64,000 nucleotides of DNA from Brochothrix thermosphacta DSM 20171 = FSL F6-1036 (GTDB lineage Bacteria > Bacillota > Bacilli > Lactobacillales > Listeriaceae), in contig NZ_CP145608.1 of NCBI RefSeq assembly GCF_036884295.1, positions 248,001 through 312,000 of the forward strand, in the 5' to 3' direction. The translations under genes and the position numbers were made by a program. Shown in pieces: positions 9,612 to 21,453 of this stretch. Positions within the stretch are counted from its first letter, which is position 1. Every line of letters begins with the position of its first letter. The notes under the pieces were generated by a model, which did no database searches, was not told where the DNA came from, and saw nothing but the letters and a program-made list of their open reading frames with translations.

Positions 9612-12482
9612 ATGGTGAGAAAAAATGAAATCAGTGTGCAAGGCGCACGCGTTAATAACTTAAAGAATATCGATGTGGTAATTCCGCGCGATAAATTAGT
9701 AGTGATCACTGGGCTATCAGGCTCTGGTAAATCATCGTTAGCATTTGACACGCTATACGCTGAGGGACAACGTCGTTATGTTGAATCATTGTCGGCATAC
9801 GCACGTCAATTTTTAGGTCAAATGGATAAACCTGATGTGGATACAATCGAAGGCTTATCGCCTGCGATTTCAATCGATCAAAAAACGACGAGCCATAATC
9901 CGCGTTCAACAGTCGGGACAGTAACTGAAATTAATGATTATTTACGTTTGCTTTATGCACGTGTCGGCCATCCTATTTGTCCAAATCACAATATCGAAAT
10001 TAAAGCGCAAACGATTGAGAAAATGGTTGAACGTATTATGGCTTTGCCAGAACGCTCACGTATTCAAATATTATCACCGCTTGTTCGTGGAAAAAAAGGT
10101 GAACATAAAAAGCTCTTACAAGATATCAAAAAAGAAGGTTATGTTCGTGTCCGTGTTGATGGGGAGCTTTATGATGTCTCAGATGAGATTACGTTGGAAA
10201 AAAATAAAAAACATAATATTGATATTATTATTGACCGTATTGTTGTAAAAGAAGGCATCGAAACACGTTTGTCAGATTCATTGGAAGCCGCTTTACGTTT
10301 AGCAGATGGTTATGCAGTCATTGATGTCGCTGAGAGTGAGGAACTACTCTTTAGTGAACATTATGCGTGTCCTTATTGTGGTTTTAACGTTGGGGAACTT
10401 GAACCTAGACTGTTTTCTTTCAATGCACCATACGGATCATGTGAAACATGTGATGGGTTAGGAAGAACATTAAAAGCGGATATCGAGTTAGTGATACCTG
10501 ATATGCAGAAAACACTTAATGAAGGTGCGTTTGTCGCATGGAATCCAATCAGTTCAAAATATTACCCACAAATGTTAGCAAGTGCGTGTCACGATTTTAA
10601 TATCGATATGGATACACCGTTTGCGGACTTAAGTGCGGATGATCAACAGCTGTTATTAAACGGTTCTGGTGAGCGCTTATTCCATTTTCATTACACCAAC
10701 GATTTTGGGAATACCAAAGATGTTGATATTCCGTTTGAAGGTGTGATGACAAATATTGAGCGTCGTTACAAAGAAACAAATTCTGATTTTGTGCGTGATA
10801 CAATGATGGGTTATATGGCAGAACAACCGTGTAAAGCGTGTTCTGGTTACCGTCTTAATGAAAAAGCGCGTTCAGTTAAAATTGCAGGACGCCATATTGG
10901 TGAAATTTGTGAATTGGCAATTGTTGATTCGGTTAAATGGGTTGAAGCACTTACTTTAGGTGCACAAGACGCTCAAATAGCAGAACCCATCGTTAAAGAA
11001 ATTTGTAACCGTTTAGGTTTTCTTGATAACGTCGGTTTGGAGTACTTAACTTTAGCGCGTACAGCAGGAACATTATCAGGTGGGGAAGCCCAACGTATTC
11101 GTTTGGCAACTCAAATCGGTTCAAAATTGACAGGTGTTCTTTATATCTTAGATGAGCCTTCTATCGGGTTACATCAGCGTGATAACGCGCGTTTGATTGA
11201 TGCATTGAAAGAAATGCGTGACATCGGAAACACATTAATTGTCGTTGAACATGATGAAGATACGATGATGGCTGCCGATTATTTAATTGATGTTGGCCCT
11301 GGTGCGGGTGAACATGGTGGTGAAATTGTTGCTGCTGGAACGCCAGAAAAAGTCATGAAGAACCGCAAGTCATTAACCGGGCAATATTTAAACGGTAAAA
11401 AGTTTATTACGGTTCCAACAGAAAGACGTAAAGGTAACGGTAACTTCTTAAAAGTAACCGGGGCAACAGAAAACAATTTGAAGAATATTGATTTTACAGT
11501 CCCATTAAATACCTTTACAACAGTAACCGGTGTCTCGGGTTCTGGTAAAAGTACTATTGTGAATGAAATTGTGCGTAAAGCATTATCGCGTCATGTCAAT
11601 CGTGCGAATGTTAAACCTGGTAAACATAAAAAGATCACAGGTATGGAACACATTGAGAAAATAATTGATATTAATCAATCGCCTATTGGTCGAACACCAC
11701 GTTCGAACCCAGCGACGTATACAGGTGTATTTGATGACATTCGTGATTTATTCACCGCGACAAATGAAGCGAAAGTACGTGGCTATAAAAAAGGTCGTTT
11801 TAGTTTTAATGTGAAAGGTGGTCGCTGTGAAGCTTGTCGTGGCGATGGTATTATTAAAATTGAGATGCATTTCTTGCCAGATGTGTATGTCCCTTGTGAA
11901 GTTTGTCACGGTAAACGTTACAACAGTGAGACGCTCGATATTCATTATCGCGGTAAAAATATTAGTGATATATTGAATATGACGATTGAAGAAGGCGTTG
12001 AATTTTTCCAAAATGTGCCGCGCATCGAACGTAAGTTAAGAACAATCGTTGATGTTGGTTTAGGTTATGTTCGTCTAGGTCAACCAGCGACAACTTTATC
12101 GGGTGGTGAAGCACAACGTGTTAAATTAGCCTCAGAGCTACATAAACGTTCGGCTGGTAAATCATTCTATATCTTAGATGAACCGACAACAGGTTTGCAT
12201 GCTGATGATATCAAGCGTTTATTAACAGTGATGCAGCGTTTAGTCGATAATGGTGATACGGTGTTGGTGATTGAGCATAATCTTGATGTGATTAAACAAG
12301 CCGATAATATCATTGATTTGGGACCAGAAGGTGGAGCTGGCGGTGGACAAGTAATCGCAGTTGGGACACCGGAAGAAATTTGTAAAGTCCCTGAATCATA
12401 TACAGGTAAATATTTAAAAGAAGTACTAGAACGTGATAAGGCACGCGTGAGTGCCACAGTGAAAAAAGCTAAAGCGAAATAA
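9612..12482 (+). CDS. uvrA: UvrA, excinuclease ABC subunit A
   Basis: The 956-residue protein is the damage sensor of nucleotide excision repair and has two ABC ATPase halves. Walker A motifs are GLSGSGKSS near the N terminus and GVSGSGKST in the second half; [11 protein letters not shown] and [11 protein letters not shown] are the signatures. Zinc modules with CPYCG...CETC and CEAC...CEVC are visible. Full length. It is coupled to uvrB by a 14-base gap with a GGGAGG ribosome site and ends at a strong terminator. Confidence 0.98.
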   Translation: MVRKNEISVQGARVNNLKNIDVVIPRDKLVVITGLSGSGKSSLAFDTLYAEGQRRYVESLSAYARQFLGQMDKPDVDTIEGLSPAISIDQKTTSHNPRSTVGTVTEINDYLRLLYARVGHPICPNHNIEIKAQTIEKMVERIMALPERSRIQILSPLVRGKKGEHKKLLQDIKKEGYVRVRVDGELYDVSDEITLEKNKKHNIDIIIDRIVVKEGIETRLSDSLEAALRLADGYAVIDVAESEELLFSEHYACPYCGFNVGELEPRLFSFNAPYGSCETCDGLGRTLKADIELVIPDMQKTLNEGAFVAWNPISSKYYPQMLASACHDFNIDMDTPFADLSADDQQLLLNGSGERLFHFHYTNDFGNTKDVDIPFEGVMTNIERRYKETNSDFVRDTMMGYMAEQPCKACSGYRLNEKARSVKIAGRHIGEICELAIVDSVKWVEALTLGAQDAQIAEPIVKEICNRLGFLDNVGLEYLTLARTAGTLSGGEAQRIRLATQIGSKLTGVLYILDEPSIGLHQRDNARLIDALKEMRDIGNTLIVVEHDEDTMMAADYLIDVGPGAGEHGGEIVAAGTPEKVMKNRKSLTGQYLNGKKFITVPTERRKGNGNFLKVTGATENNLKNIDFTVPLNTFTTVTGVSGSGKSTIVNEIVRKALSRHVNRANVKPGKHKKITGMEHIEKIIDINQSPIGRTPRSNPATYTGVFDDIRDLFTATNEAKVRGYKKGRFSFNVKGGRCEACRGDGIIKIEMHFLPDVYVPCEVCHGKRYNSETLDIHYRGKNISDILNMTIEEGVEFFQNVPRIERKLRTIVDVGLGYVRLGQPATTLSGGEAQRVKLASELHKRSAGKSFYILDEPTTGLHADDIKRLLTVMQRLVDNGDTVLVIEHNLDVIKQADNIIDLGPEGGAGGGQVIAVGTPEEICKVPESYTGKYLKEVLERDKARVSATVKKAKAK

Positions 12483-12492
12483 ATTGAATCAT

Positions 12493-12530
12493 AACGTGTT
12501 GAGAAGTCAGCTTCTCAGCACGTTTTTTTG
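12493..12530 (+). terminator. Intrinsic terminator after uvrA
   Basis: ACGTGTTGAGAAG pairs with CTTCTCAGCACGT, leaving a three-base loop, and seven T residues follow. Confidence 0.92.
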
Positions 12531-12700
12531 TTTGGGCGCTATCATTTAGGGAGTAGGTAAATTTTTATAGCTGGCTATTTTTCACCTTGAGGATATAATT
12601 GGAACGCGACACTAAAAAATAGTTAAGGGATGATGTACGATGGATGGAAGGATGCTCAATTGACATCATAAGCAAATGAATTTGCAACGGTGTTAGCAAA

Positions 12701-13010
12701 GGATTGGTACTCAATTGCTTACGCAATCTCCGTCCCATACTGTTCTCGTAAAGCGGATAAATCTGCTACGATGTCATTAAATGAAGGATTGGTACTCAAT
12801 TGCTTACGCAATCTCCGTCCCATACTGTTCTCGTAAAGCGGATAAATCTGCTACGATGTCATTAAATGAAGGATTGGTACTCAATTGCTGCCGCAATCTC
12901 CGTCCCATACTGTTCTCGTAAAGCGGATAAATCCGCTACAATGTCATTAAATGAAGGATTGGTACTCAATTGCTGGCACAATTTCCGTCCCATACTGTCA
13001 TTGTAAGCTC
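12701..13010. repeat. Tandem array, 85-base unit, about 3.6 copies
   Basis: An 85-base unit starting GGATTGGTACTCAATTGC begins at 12701, 12786, 12871 and 12956. The first two copies are almost identical, the third differs at a few bases, and the fourth breaks down after CATACTG. A perfect inverted repeat ACTGTCATTGT/ACAATGACAGT (12994-13004, 13022-13032) sits at the right edge. No open reading frame runs through it. Related sequence recurs in inverted orientation at 23453-23570, so this is a dispersed family. The whole gap 12531-13152 holds no gene that I can support. Confidence 0.9.
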
Positions 13011-13152
13011 ATGTCTTCGCAACAATGACAGTAGCAAGTCCGATACGAAAATCAACCTTAGGTCCTATGACAAAAAAGCTGTTGTGCTTGATAATAGAGA
13101 TATAAGAGAGAAGACCTCTCATAATAAATAGAGGCAGACAGGGGCGATTATA

Positions 13153-14331
13153 ATGGAGAATGAAAGAAAACGAATTTTAGAATTTGTGAAACAAGGTGTA
13201 ATTACGACAGAAGAAGCGCTTGTTTTATTAGAGAATATGGCTAAAAAAGAGGGCGCAACTGTTGCTGAAGAAAAAGTGAACCGTACAGATTCACAAAACC
13301 AAGAGCAAAATAAGCGTACGGAACCGCAAAATGAAAAAGCTCAATCACAATATAAACGTAATGATTCCAATGAATGGGAGCAACATAAAGAACAATCTAC
13401 AAAAGAAACGTCCGAAGGTACTGACTGGAATCGTATGGGTGACCAAATTGGTAGTTTCATGAATGATGCATTCAAACAATTGAAAGAAGTGGCGGTACCT
13501 TTTCTGAAATCAGCTCGCTTAGAACGTCATTTTGTATATAACAAACCAACTGCTTCTAATATTACACTCGATGTTTTTAATGGGCATGTTGAGGTTGTTG
13601 AAAGTGATAATGAAGACATCCATCTTTTTGTCAAAGCGCAAAACTATAAACCAATTAAACAAGAAGATATGGAAAGTTACTTTTTCAAACAAACAAGTTT
13701 ACAAAATGATGACGATAATTTTGTGTTTAAATCACCTTCGAAAGGGATCCGTGTGGATGTTGTTTTACAATTACCAGCGGGTAAATATGATCTGATTTCA
13801 GTTAAAAGCTTGAATGGTAATATTTCTATTAGTGAACTTAGCTGTAATGATTTATTAGCAAAATCAACGAACGGCAACATTATTATAGGTAAATTGGATG
13901 CGACAGATGCAGAAATTCAATCAGTTAATGGTGAATTACGCATTGATAAAGCAACATTGCGTCAAATTGAAATGACTACTGTTAACGGGCCGATTCATTA
14001 CACAGGTGATTCTAAACAAGTTGAATTACAAACTAAAAACGGTTTGATTAATGCCCGCATTGAAGGTATTGATACAGAAGAAGCGAAGATCCGCACAACG
14101 GCAGGTACAATTAAAGTTGCTGTACCTAATGACATCGGTATTGATGGCGATATCCGTTCGAACTTTGGTAAGATTCAATTAAATCTCTCGGATTTTGATA
14201 TTTTACAAGACGAGAAAGATAAAGTGAAAAAACATACCATCTTTAGTAAAATGCCTGTATCACCAGGTAACATTACACTGGTGTGTGATAGTTCAGCCGG
14301 TAATGTTCAAATAGAAGAATATAGAATATAG
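13153..14331 (+). CDS. liaX: LiaX/YvlB-like protein (SHOCT-like N terminus, DUF4097 C terminus)
   Basis: The 392-residue protein begins with a short helical module (RKRILEFVKQGVITTEEALVLLENM), as in B. subtilis YvlB and enterococcal LiaX. A charged, glutamine-rich linker of about 60 residues follows. The C-terminal half is a repetitive beta-helix (DUF4097) with recurring NGNISI, NGNIIIG and NGELRI turns. There is no signal peptide. It is followed by PspC and YvlD/LiaZ-like genes, the same trio as liaXYZ, which in enterococci senses antimicrobial peptides and controls envelope stress. It is shorter than E. faecalis LiaX. Confidence 0.78.
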   Translation: MENERKRILEFVKQGVITTEEALVLLENMAKKEGATVAEEKVNRTDSQNQEQNKRTEPQNEKAQSQYKRNDSNEWEQHKEQSTKETSEGTDWNRMGDQIGSFMNDAFKQLKEVAVPFLKSARLERHFVYNKPTASNITLDVFNGHVEVVESDNEDIHLFVKAQNYKPIKQEDMESYFFKQTSLQNDDDNFVFKSPSKGIRVDVVLQLPAGKYDLISVKSLNGNISISELSCNDLLAKSTNGNIIIGKLDATDAEIQSVNGELRIDKATLRQIEMTTVNGPIHYTGDSKQVELQTKNGLINARIEGIDTEEAKIRTTAGTIKVAVPNDIGIDGDIRSNFGKIQLNLSDFDILQDEKDKVKKHTIFSKMPVSPGNITLVCDSSAGNVQIEEYRI

Positions 14332-14344
14332 GAGAGTGACAAAT

Positions 14345-14584
14345 ATGAGTAAAAAATTAACTAAATCACGTAGTGATCGTAAACTAGCAGGTGTATGTGG
14401 TGGCTTAGCAGCTTATTTTAATATTGATGCAACGATTGTACGTCTAATCTTTGCTATTGGCGCCTTGTTTAGCTTTGGAACATTATTACTTATCTACATT
14501 GTGTTATACTTTGTATTACCTGATGAAACGGCAGGCAATACATATCGTTCAAGTACAGAAGACGAAGCCAATAAATCATGGTAA
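14345..14584 (+). CDS. liaY: PspC-domain membrane protein, LiaY-like
   Basis: This 79-residue protein has the PspC core: LTKSRSDRKLAGVCGGLAAYFNIDATIVRLIFAI, then one long hydrophobic segment. I use ATG 14345, since AGGAG at 14331-14335 is spaced well for it; a GTG at 14336 is too close. It lies between the LiaX-like and LiaZ-like genes. PspC proteins act at the membrane in envelope stress. Confidence 0.82.
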   Translation: MSKKLTKSRSDRKLAGVCGGLAAYFNIDATIVRLIFAIGALFSFGTLLLIYIVLYFVLPDETAGNTYRSSTEDEANKSW

Positions 14585-14606
14585 AAGATAAAAAGGAGTG
14601 AGCAAT

Positions 14607-14957
14607 ATGAAATGGTTAAGTGGGATTGTTATTAATGCCATCGTGTTTATCGCCATTGCAGGATTCACTCAAAGTTTCCATGTGGCATCGATATGGGTTG
14701 CACTTGGTGCAAGCTTTGTTCTAGCAGTGCTAAATATATTACTAAAACCAATTTTAATTATACTAACACTGCCAATTAACTTTTTAACACTCGGTTTTTT
14801 CACCTTTGTTATTAATGCGTTTTTATTACAATTGACATCAAAAATCGTAGGTAGCAGTGCTTTCCATATCGATACCTTTGGTATCGCTCTTCTAATCGCA
14901 ATTGCGATGACAATTGTAAATATGGCAATCAGTTCGGCGTTTAGAAAAGAAGGTTAA
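14607..14957 (+). CDS. liaZ: YvlD/LiaZ-like membrane protein (phage-holin-4 superfamily)
   Basis: This 116-residue protein has four hydrophobic segments and the family pattern VLNILLKPILIILTLPINFLTLGFFTFVINAFLL. ATG 14607 is chosen because AAGGAG at 14593-14598 precedes it by 8 bases. It is the third gene of the lia-like operon. Despite the superfamily name it is not a prophage lysis gene here. Confidence 0.8.
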   Translation: MKWLSGIVINAIVFIAIAGFTQSFHVASIWVALGASFVLAVLNILLKPILIILTLPINFLTLGFFTFVINAFLLQLTSKIVGSSAFHIDTFGIALLIAIAMTIVNMAISSAFRKEG

Positions 14958-15040
14958 CAGTAAGCAGACTTCTGCAAGATTAGTAAGCAGGCACTATAAG
15001 CAAGGTGTAACGACCTAAATGAGTGTTTGTCTTCAGTCTG

Positions 15041-15078
15041 AAGCAGTGAATCGCATAAGCGGTCCACTGCTTTTTTTG
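15041..15078 (+). terminator. Intrinsic terminator after the lia-like operon
   Basis: AAGCAGTG pairs with CACTGCTT and is followed by a T run, 85 bases after the liaZ stop. Confidence 0.85.
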
Positions 15079-15186
15079 CTATTAATGTAACGCTGTCATT
15101 AGTCAGAAAGCTCAACAAATGGTAAACTAGAGAAAAAGAGCGAAAGAGGTGACAGGTTTCAACGAAGTATCGTTGAGCCGTAAATT

Positions 15187-16125
15187 ATGGTAGAACCAAG
15201 TGTAACTGTAGAAGCCTTATATGAAAACATGGATTTTAAATTATTAGCAGGAGAAAAAGGGTTAAATCATGAGGTACAAGTCAGTGATTTATCACGTCCA
15301 GGCCTTGAATTATCGGGTTTTATGAACTACTACCCAGAAGACCGTATTCAATTATTTGGGATGGCTGAAACATCCTATTTAGAAAATTTGACAAGCGCTG
15401 AAAAAACAGTGCTATTTGATAAATTATGTACGCCGCGCACTCCCGCGTTTGTCATTGCGCGTAGCTTACCGGCACCACAAGAATTAGTAGATATTGCCAA
15501 TGAACGTGGTATTCCCGTTTTAAGTTCAAAACTGAAAACAACGCGTTTATCAGTGTATATTACGAACTTTTTAGAAACTGAGTTGGCACCTATATCAACT
15601 ATGCATGGTGTACTTGTTGATATTTATGGTGTGGGTGTTCTCATTCGTGGAAACTCGGGTGTAGGCAAAAGTGAAACGGCATTGGAATTGGTTCAGAGAG
15701 GTCATCGTTTGGTGGCTGATGATTCAGTTGAAATCCGTCAACTTGATGGCATTACTTTAATTGGTCGTTCACCTAAGTTAATTGAACACCTTTTGGAAAT
15801 TCGTGGTTTAGGTATCATCAATGTGATGGATCTGTTTGGTGCGGGTTCAGTACGACCAGATAAAAAAATCTCATTGGTGATTGAATTAGAATTATGGGAT
15901 GCACAAAAACAATACGATCGTGTGGGCTTAGAAGAACATACGACGGGGATTTGCGATGTTCAAGTTCCTAAAATTACAGTGCCTGTACGTCCAGGACGAA
16001 ACCTTGCTGTCATCATCGAAGTTGCCTGTATGAATTTCCGTTTGAAACAACTGGGAAATAATGCGGCGCGTAAATTTACAGACAGTCTAACACAAGAAAT
16101 CCAAAGTAAAAATAACAATAACTAA
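15187..16125 (+). CDS. hprK: HPr kinase/phosphorylase
   Basis: The 312-residue enzyme phosphorylates and dephosphorylates Ser46 of HPr and so controls carbon catabolite repression by CcpA. It has Walker A GNSGVGKS at residues 155-162, His140 just before, and the HprK signature EIRGLGIINVMDLFGAG at about 204-220. Full length. It is followed 30 bases later by lgt, a common Bacillota order. The four cre-like or CcpA-linked sites in this window would be under its control. Confidence 0.97.
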   Translation: MVEPSVTVEALYENMDFKLLAGEKGLNHEVQVSDLSRPGLELSGFMNYYPEDRIQLFGMAETSYLENLTSAEKTVLFDKLCTPRTPAFVIARSLPAPQELVDIANERGIPVLSSKLKTTRLSVYITNFLETELAPISTMHGVLVDIYGVGVLIRGNSGVGKSETALELVQRGHRLVADDSVEIRQLDGITLIGRSPKLIEHLLEIRGLGIINVMDLFGAGSVRPDKKISLVIELELWDAQKQYDRVGLEEHTTGICDVQVPKITVPVRPGRNLAVIIEVACMNFRLKQLGNNAARKFTDSLTQEIQSKNNNN

Positions 16126-16155
16126 TAATCAGTTAAACACTAACGAGGTGAAATT

Positions 16156-16977
16156 ATGACAGAACCACTTAATCCAATTGCATTACAAATTGGTGGATTA
16201 GCTATTCATTGGTACGGCATTATTATTGCATCAGCAGTAGTCATTGCTTTTTTATTAACGATTCCTGAAGCTAAAAGACAAAATTTTGATCATGAAAAAT
16301 TTATTGATTTACTTATTTGGGCAATCCCACTGGCAATTATATCGGCTCGTATATATTACGTGGCCTTTGAATGGTCATACTACAGTCAGCATCCAGGAGA
16401 TATCATCAAGATTTGGGAAGGCGGTATCGCTATATACGGCGCTTTAATCGGAGCTGTTGTGACTGCTATTATCTTTACGCGTATTAAGAAAATTTCTTTT
16501 TGGCAAATTGTTGATATTGCAGCACCATCCCTGATTATTGCCCAGGCAATCGGTCGTTGGGGAAACTTTATGAATCAAGAGGCATATGGAGAAGCCGTAT
16601 CGCGTACTTATTTAGAAGGTCTACACTTGCCAACGTTTATAATTAACCAAATGAACATTGAGGGCGTTTATCACCACCCAACTTTCCTTTATGAATCACT
16701 TTGGAGCATTGTCGGTTTTATCGTCTTGTTGGTGATCCGTCGCTTGTTACCACTCAAAAGCGGTGAAGTATTTATTAGTTATGTGATTTGGTACTCATTT
16801 GGACGTTTCTTTATCGAAGGAATGCGAACAGATAGTTTAATGCTCGATATTTTTGGAGCAGATTTACGTGTATCGCAAGTATTAGCGTTGTTATTAGTAC
16901 TTGGTGGCATTGGTTTATGGGTGTATCGTCGTTTGACGAACAAAAACTTGCCTTACTACAAAGATGCTGAACGCTAA
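16156..16977 (+). CDS. lgt: Lgt, prolipoprotein diacylglyceryl transferase
   Basis: The 273-residue membrane enzyme transfers diacylglycerol from phosphatidylglycerol to the lipobox cysteine of prolipoproteins. It has about seven membrane segments, the N-terminal HWYGIIIA motif and the Lgt signature [13 protein letters not shown] in the centre. Full length, with a ribosome site GAGGTG before the ATG. Confidence 0.97.
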   Translation: MTEPLNPIALQIGGLAIHWYGIIIASAVVIAFLLTIPEAKRQNFDHEKFIDLLIWAIPLAIISARIYYVAFEWSYYSQHPGDIIKIWEGGIAIYGALIGAVVTAIIFTRIKKISFWQIVDIAAPSLIIAQAIGRWGNFMNQEAYGEAVSRTYLEGLHLPTFIINQMNIEGVYHHPTFLYESLWSIVGFIVLLVIRRLLPLKSGEVFISYVIWYSFGRFFIEGMRTDSLMLDIFGADLRVSQVLALLLVLGGIGLWVYRRLTNKNLPYYKDAER

Positions 16978-17127
16978 TACCACTATTTAATTCACTATTT
17001 TCTTTACAACTGTACTGAAAATTATCTTTAGACAGACGTGCTTTCTATTTATCAACCGTTGATTTTTATAGGCGGATAATAAGATGAAGCTTTTCTGATG
17101 AACGATCATAGAATTATTTTCAGCTCA

Positions 17128-17157
17128 AGCCCCAGAGATATTCTGTGGGCTTTTTTT
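17128..17157 (+). terminator. Intrinsic terminator after lgt
   Basis: AGCCCCAGA pairs with TCTGTGGGCT with one bulged base, and seven T residues follow. Confidence 0.85.
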
Positions 17158-17254
17158 AAATTGTAGGGTGGTTTCTATAGGTTGGATTCATTTAGTTGTT
17201 TTGTTCAAAGTGTTACAATTAGAGTGAATCATCAATCAGAGGAGGGTGTTTTTA

Positions 17255-18730
17255 ATGGATAAAACTAAAATCGAAACGCTGATAGAGGAAGTCCCGAAAG
17301 GGTTATTTATTAATGGCCAATGGCAAGAAGCTGATGGTGGAAAACAGACAGAAGTAATTAACCCAGCAACAGGGCAAGTGATTGCTCATGTAGCAAATGC
17401 GGGTGAAAAAGAAACCGAACAAGCGATTACAGCAGCTGAAAAGGCTTTTCCGAAATGGTCTGGTTTAACAGCCGATGAACGTGGCGCGTGGTTACATAAA
17501 ATGGCTGACGCAATTCGTGGTGCAGCAAAAGATTTAGCGGTCGTGATGACCATTGAACAAGGGAAACCATTAAATCAAGCCGAAGCGGAAATTTTATCTG
17601 GTGCCGCTTGTCTGGATTGGAACGCAGAAGAAGTGAAACGTTTGAAAGGTGAAACAATTCCAGGGCCAACTGGAGAACTCTTACTTGTGCAACATGAACC
17701 TTTGGGTGTCGTCGCAGCAATTACGCCATGGAATTTCCCATCGGCAATGATTACACGTAAAATGGCACCTGCAATTGCTGTAGGGAATACAGTGGTACTA
17801 AAACCATCGCCAGAAACACCGTTATCAGCGCTTGCATTAATGGCGTTGTTTGATAAAATTGGATTGCCTGCTGGTGTTGTAAACATTGTAACAGGTGATG
17901 CAAAAGCAATTGGTGGTGTACTAACCGCAGACAATCGTGTGCGTAAATTAACGTTTACTGGTTCGACTGCAGTGGGTAAAATGTTATTTGCGCAATCAGC
18001 AGATACGGTTAAAAAACTATCATTGGAACTGGGTGGTCATGCGCCGTTTATCGTGTTTGAAGATGCAAATGTGGATAAAGTAGTCGCTGATTTAGTAGCG
18101 GCTAAGTTTAGAAATAACGGTCAGGTGTGCACATCTCCAAATCGTATTTTTGTTCATGAATCAATTCAAGCGACATTCACTGAAAAATTAGTGTCTGCAG
18201 TAGAGCAAGTTAAAATCGCTAACGGTTTAGATGAAAATGCCAGCGCAGGTCCACTTATTCGTGAAGATGCGATTGAAAAAATTGATAAGCAACTTGATGA
18301 TGCTAAAGGAAAAGGTGCAAAAATTCTTAGCGGTGGTGAACGTTTAACCGGTGCTGAGTTTGACGATGGTTATTTTTACAAACCAACTGTGATAACAGGT
18401 ATTACAAAGGAAATGGCTATTTTCTATGAAGAAACCTTTGGCCCGGTATTACCGATTATTACATTTAATGAAGATGATGAAGTGATTGAAGCGGCTAACG
18501 ATACACTGTACGGTTTAGCAAGTTACTTCTATACGAATGATATTGGTCGTATCGCTGAAGTTGGACGCCGTTTACAATATGGTATGGTTGGTGTCAATTC
18601 AATCAATATCTCATATCCACAAACACCGTTTGGTGGCGTGAAACATTCTGGTTTCGGTAGAGAAAATGGTGCACAAGGATTGTCTGATTATATACAAGTC
18701 AAATTTTTAAATATTACCTATAAAAAATAA
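17255..18730 (+). CDS. gabD: NAD(P)-dependent succinate-semialdehyde dehydrogenase (GabD family)
   Basis: This 491-residue aldehyde dehydrogenase likely oxidizes succinate semialdehyde. It has the TPWNFPSAMITRK cofactor region, the FTGSTAVGK Rossmann turn, the general-base glutamate in LELGGHAP and the catalytic Cys292 in GQVCTSPNR. The start is ATG 17255 behind GAGGAGGG; the in-frame GTG at 17246 falls inside that ribosome site. It stands alone, with no gabT nearby, so the exact aldehyde is uncertain. Confidence 0.85.
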   Translation: MDKTKIETLIEEVPKGLFINGQWQEADGGKQTEVINPATGQVIAHVANAGEKETEQAITAAEKAFPKWSGLTADERGAWLHKMADAIRGAAKDLAVVMTIEQGKPLNQAEAEILSGAACLDWNAEEVKRLKGETIPGPTGELLLVQHEPLGVVAAITPWNFPSAMITRKMAPAIAVGNTVVLKPSPETPLSALALMALFDKIGLPAGVVNIVTGDAKAIGGVLTADNRVRKLTFTGSTAVGKMLFAQSADTVKKLSLELGGHAPFIVFEDANVDKVVADLVAAKFRNNGQVCTSPNRIFVHESIQATFTEKLVSAVEQVKIANGLDENASAGPLIREDAIEKIDKQLDDAKGKGAKILSGGERLTGAEFDDGYFYKPTVITGITKEMAIFYEETFGPVLPIITFNEDDEVIEAANDTLYGLASYFYTNDIGRIAEVGRRLQYGMVGVNSINISYPQTPFGGVKHSGFGRENGAQGLSDYIQVKFLNITYKK

Positions 18731-18875
18731 AGAGTCTAAAATTAATAACAGGTATATAGCTCTGCTGTAGTAGGTTCCCTGTTTTATCTTTTTATTGGCG
18801 TTTGTTCGTCTGTTGCAGAGGGTAAAATATGATATACTTACATACGGAAATAAGAGAAGTGAAAGGAGTGCAGAT

Positions 18876-20393
18876 ATGCCTGAATCAGATTCAACGCGAA
18901 TACATTTTTTAAATCCTACGCCCGAATTTTATTTTTCTAAAGGTACGAAAGCTTTTGAACAGAGTGACTTGCCGGCAGCGATTAAATATTTAACGCGTGC
19001 AGCAGGGTTAGCCCCTAAAAACACGTTGATCATCTGCCAACTTGCAATCTGTTACACTGAAAATGGTGAATGTGAAAAATCAAACGAGCTACTAAGTGAC
19101 GCATTAAAAATAGAGTATAAACCTTATTTTTATTATTTTATGGCGAATAACTATGCCTATTTGGCAAATTTCAAACAGGCAATCTACTATTCAAGACGTT
19201 ATCTTCAAGAGAAGCCACGTGGTGAATATGCAGGGCCTGCCCGAGAATTAGTTGCGGTTTTAGAGGAACGGTTTGAAGCGGAGCAACAAGATGAAGCAGT
19301 TAAACCACTCGTTAGAGAGAGCACGCCGTTGGAGAGACAACAACAAGCAGTTGTAGATCAAGTCGAAAGTTATGTGAAAGAAGGTTATGTGGATAAAGCC
19401 GTCCGTTACTTGGAAACGGCAATGTTGACAGAAACCTTGCCGATATATGCACTAGAATTAAGTGTATTATATTATCGGAACAATCGAAAATCCGAAGCAG
19501 AGGCACTGATTGCTGGTGTTGAAACAGCATACGAAGGTCATTATTTAGCACGATGTCATCGGGCAATTTCAGCGTATTACAGCGGTGATTGGCAGTTGTT
19601 TCAAAGTTACGTGACACAGTTGGAAGCAATTTATCCATTTACAAGCCATGAGCAGTTGCAATATGCGATTGTTAAAACGTTGGCGAAAGATTATGAGGAT
19701 GCTCTGGCTATTTTCACAAAATTAAATGAAAATATTGGTGCACATCGCAAATTTTATTTTTATGCTTCTAAAGCAGCTTTTTATTCTGGAAATCAAGCGT
19801 TGGCAGATTATTATTGGCAACAATTCGGTAACTATGATACGACCGAACCCTATGCTAATATTTGGCGTGAAATGAGTGATGACAATATAATTGAGGCGGA
19901 TGCTCAACTAATGTTTTCACTGCTGAACAGCACAGAACAAGCAGACCGTTTAATGGCGTTGATGCTGGTTCATTTGACGAAAAACAAAGTGGAAGCTTTA
20001 TTGTTTTCGTATCATTTTACACCTGGCTTTTTCACGGAAATGGAAAAAGGCTTTTATGCAGATGCTTCTATAATAACTAATTCAAAGCAAACATTGGCTT
20101 ATAAAAATGGTGGTTTCACCAAACAAGTTGCTTTAGCTTTGAGTGCAGAAGGTTGTAAAGTTACACGTGAAACAATTGATGTCTATAAGCTTTTGTTCAG
20201 ATTTACAACTGAGCAAACAGAAAAAGGTATTATCTGTCAGGAAGAAGACCAAGAAGCTTTAGTTGCGGCATTATTTCATGAAAATCAGCAAAAGATGGCA
20301 GATAAATTAACCAAAAGAACACTGATAAAACGTTTTGGTGTTACGCAAGGGCAGTTAAATAAATATATAAAGAAAATACAAGCATATAAATAG
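18876..20393 (+). CDS. Tetratricopeptide-repeat protein
   Basis: This 505-residue cytoplasmic protein has TPR-like helical pairs over the first 320 residues, for example FYFSKGTKAFEQSDLPAAIKYLTRAAGLAPKNTL-like segments. The C-terminal part is less regular and ends in a basic region, LTKRTLIKRFGVTQGQLNKYIKK, that looks like a small helix-turn-helix. The start is ATG 18876 behind AAAGGAG. It lies directly before trxB, a position often held by a TPR gene in lactic acid bacteria. Binding partners are unknown. Confidence 0.75.
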   Translation: MPESDSTRIHFLNPTPEFYFSKGTKAFEQSDLPAAIKYLTRAAGLAPKNTLIICQLAICYTENGECEKSNELLSDALKIEYKPYFYYFMANNYAYLANFKQAIYYSRRYLQEKPRGEYAGPARELVAVLEERFEAEQQDEAVKPLVRESTPLERQQQAVVDQVESYVKEGYVDKAVRYLETAMLTETLPIYALELSVLYYRNNRKSEAEALIAGVETAYEGHYLARCHRAISAYYSGDWQLFQSYVTQLEAIYPFTSHEQLQYAIVKTLAKDYEDALAIFTKLNENIGAHRKFYFYASKAAFYSGNQALADYYWQQFGNYDTTEPYANIWREMSDDNIIEADAQLMFSLLNSTEQADRLMALMLVHLTKNKVEALLFSYHFTPGFFTEMEKGFYADASIITNSKQTLAYKNGGFTKQVALALSAEGCKVTRETIDVYKLLFRFTTEQTEKGIICQEEDQEALVAALFHENQQKMADKLTKRTLIKRFGVTQGQLNKYIKKIQAYK

Positions 20394-20416
20394 ACGCATC
20401 CACTAGAAATAATTAG

Positions 20417-21409
<993 letters not shown>

Positions 21410-21453
21410 TGAAAATAACGTTAAACCCGTTCAGAACGGATTAAATGTGAGAA

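Noticed and set aside
12167-12457. Minus-strand 96-residue frame inside uvrA
   Set aside because: It lies wholly within a conserved uvrA coding region and has no start signals.
12701-13010. CRISPR array
   Set aside because: The repeats are adjacent 85-base units with no variable spacers and no cas genes.
17427-17934. Two overlapping minus-strand frames in the gabD gene
   Set aside because: They are shadow frames caused by codon bias; no translation signals.
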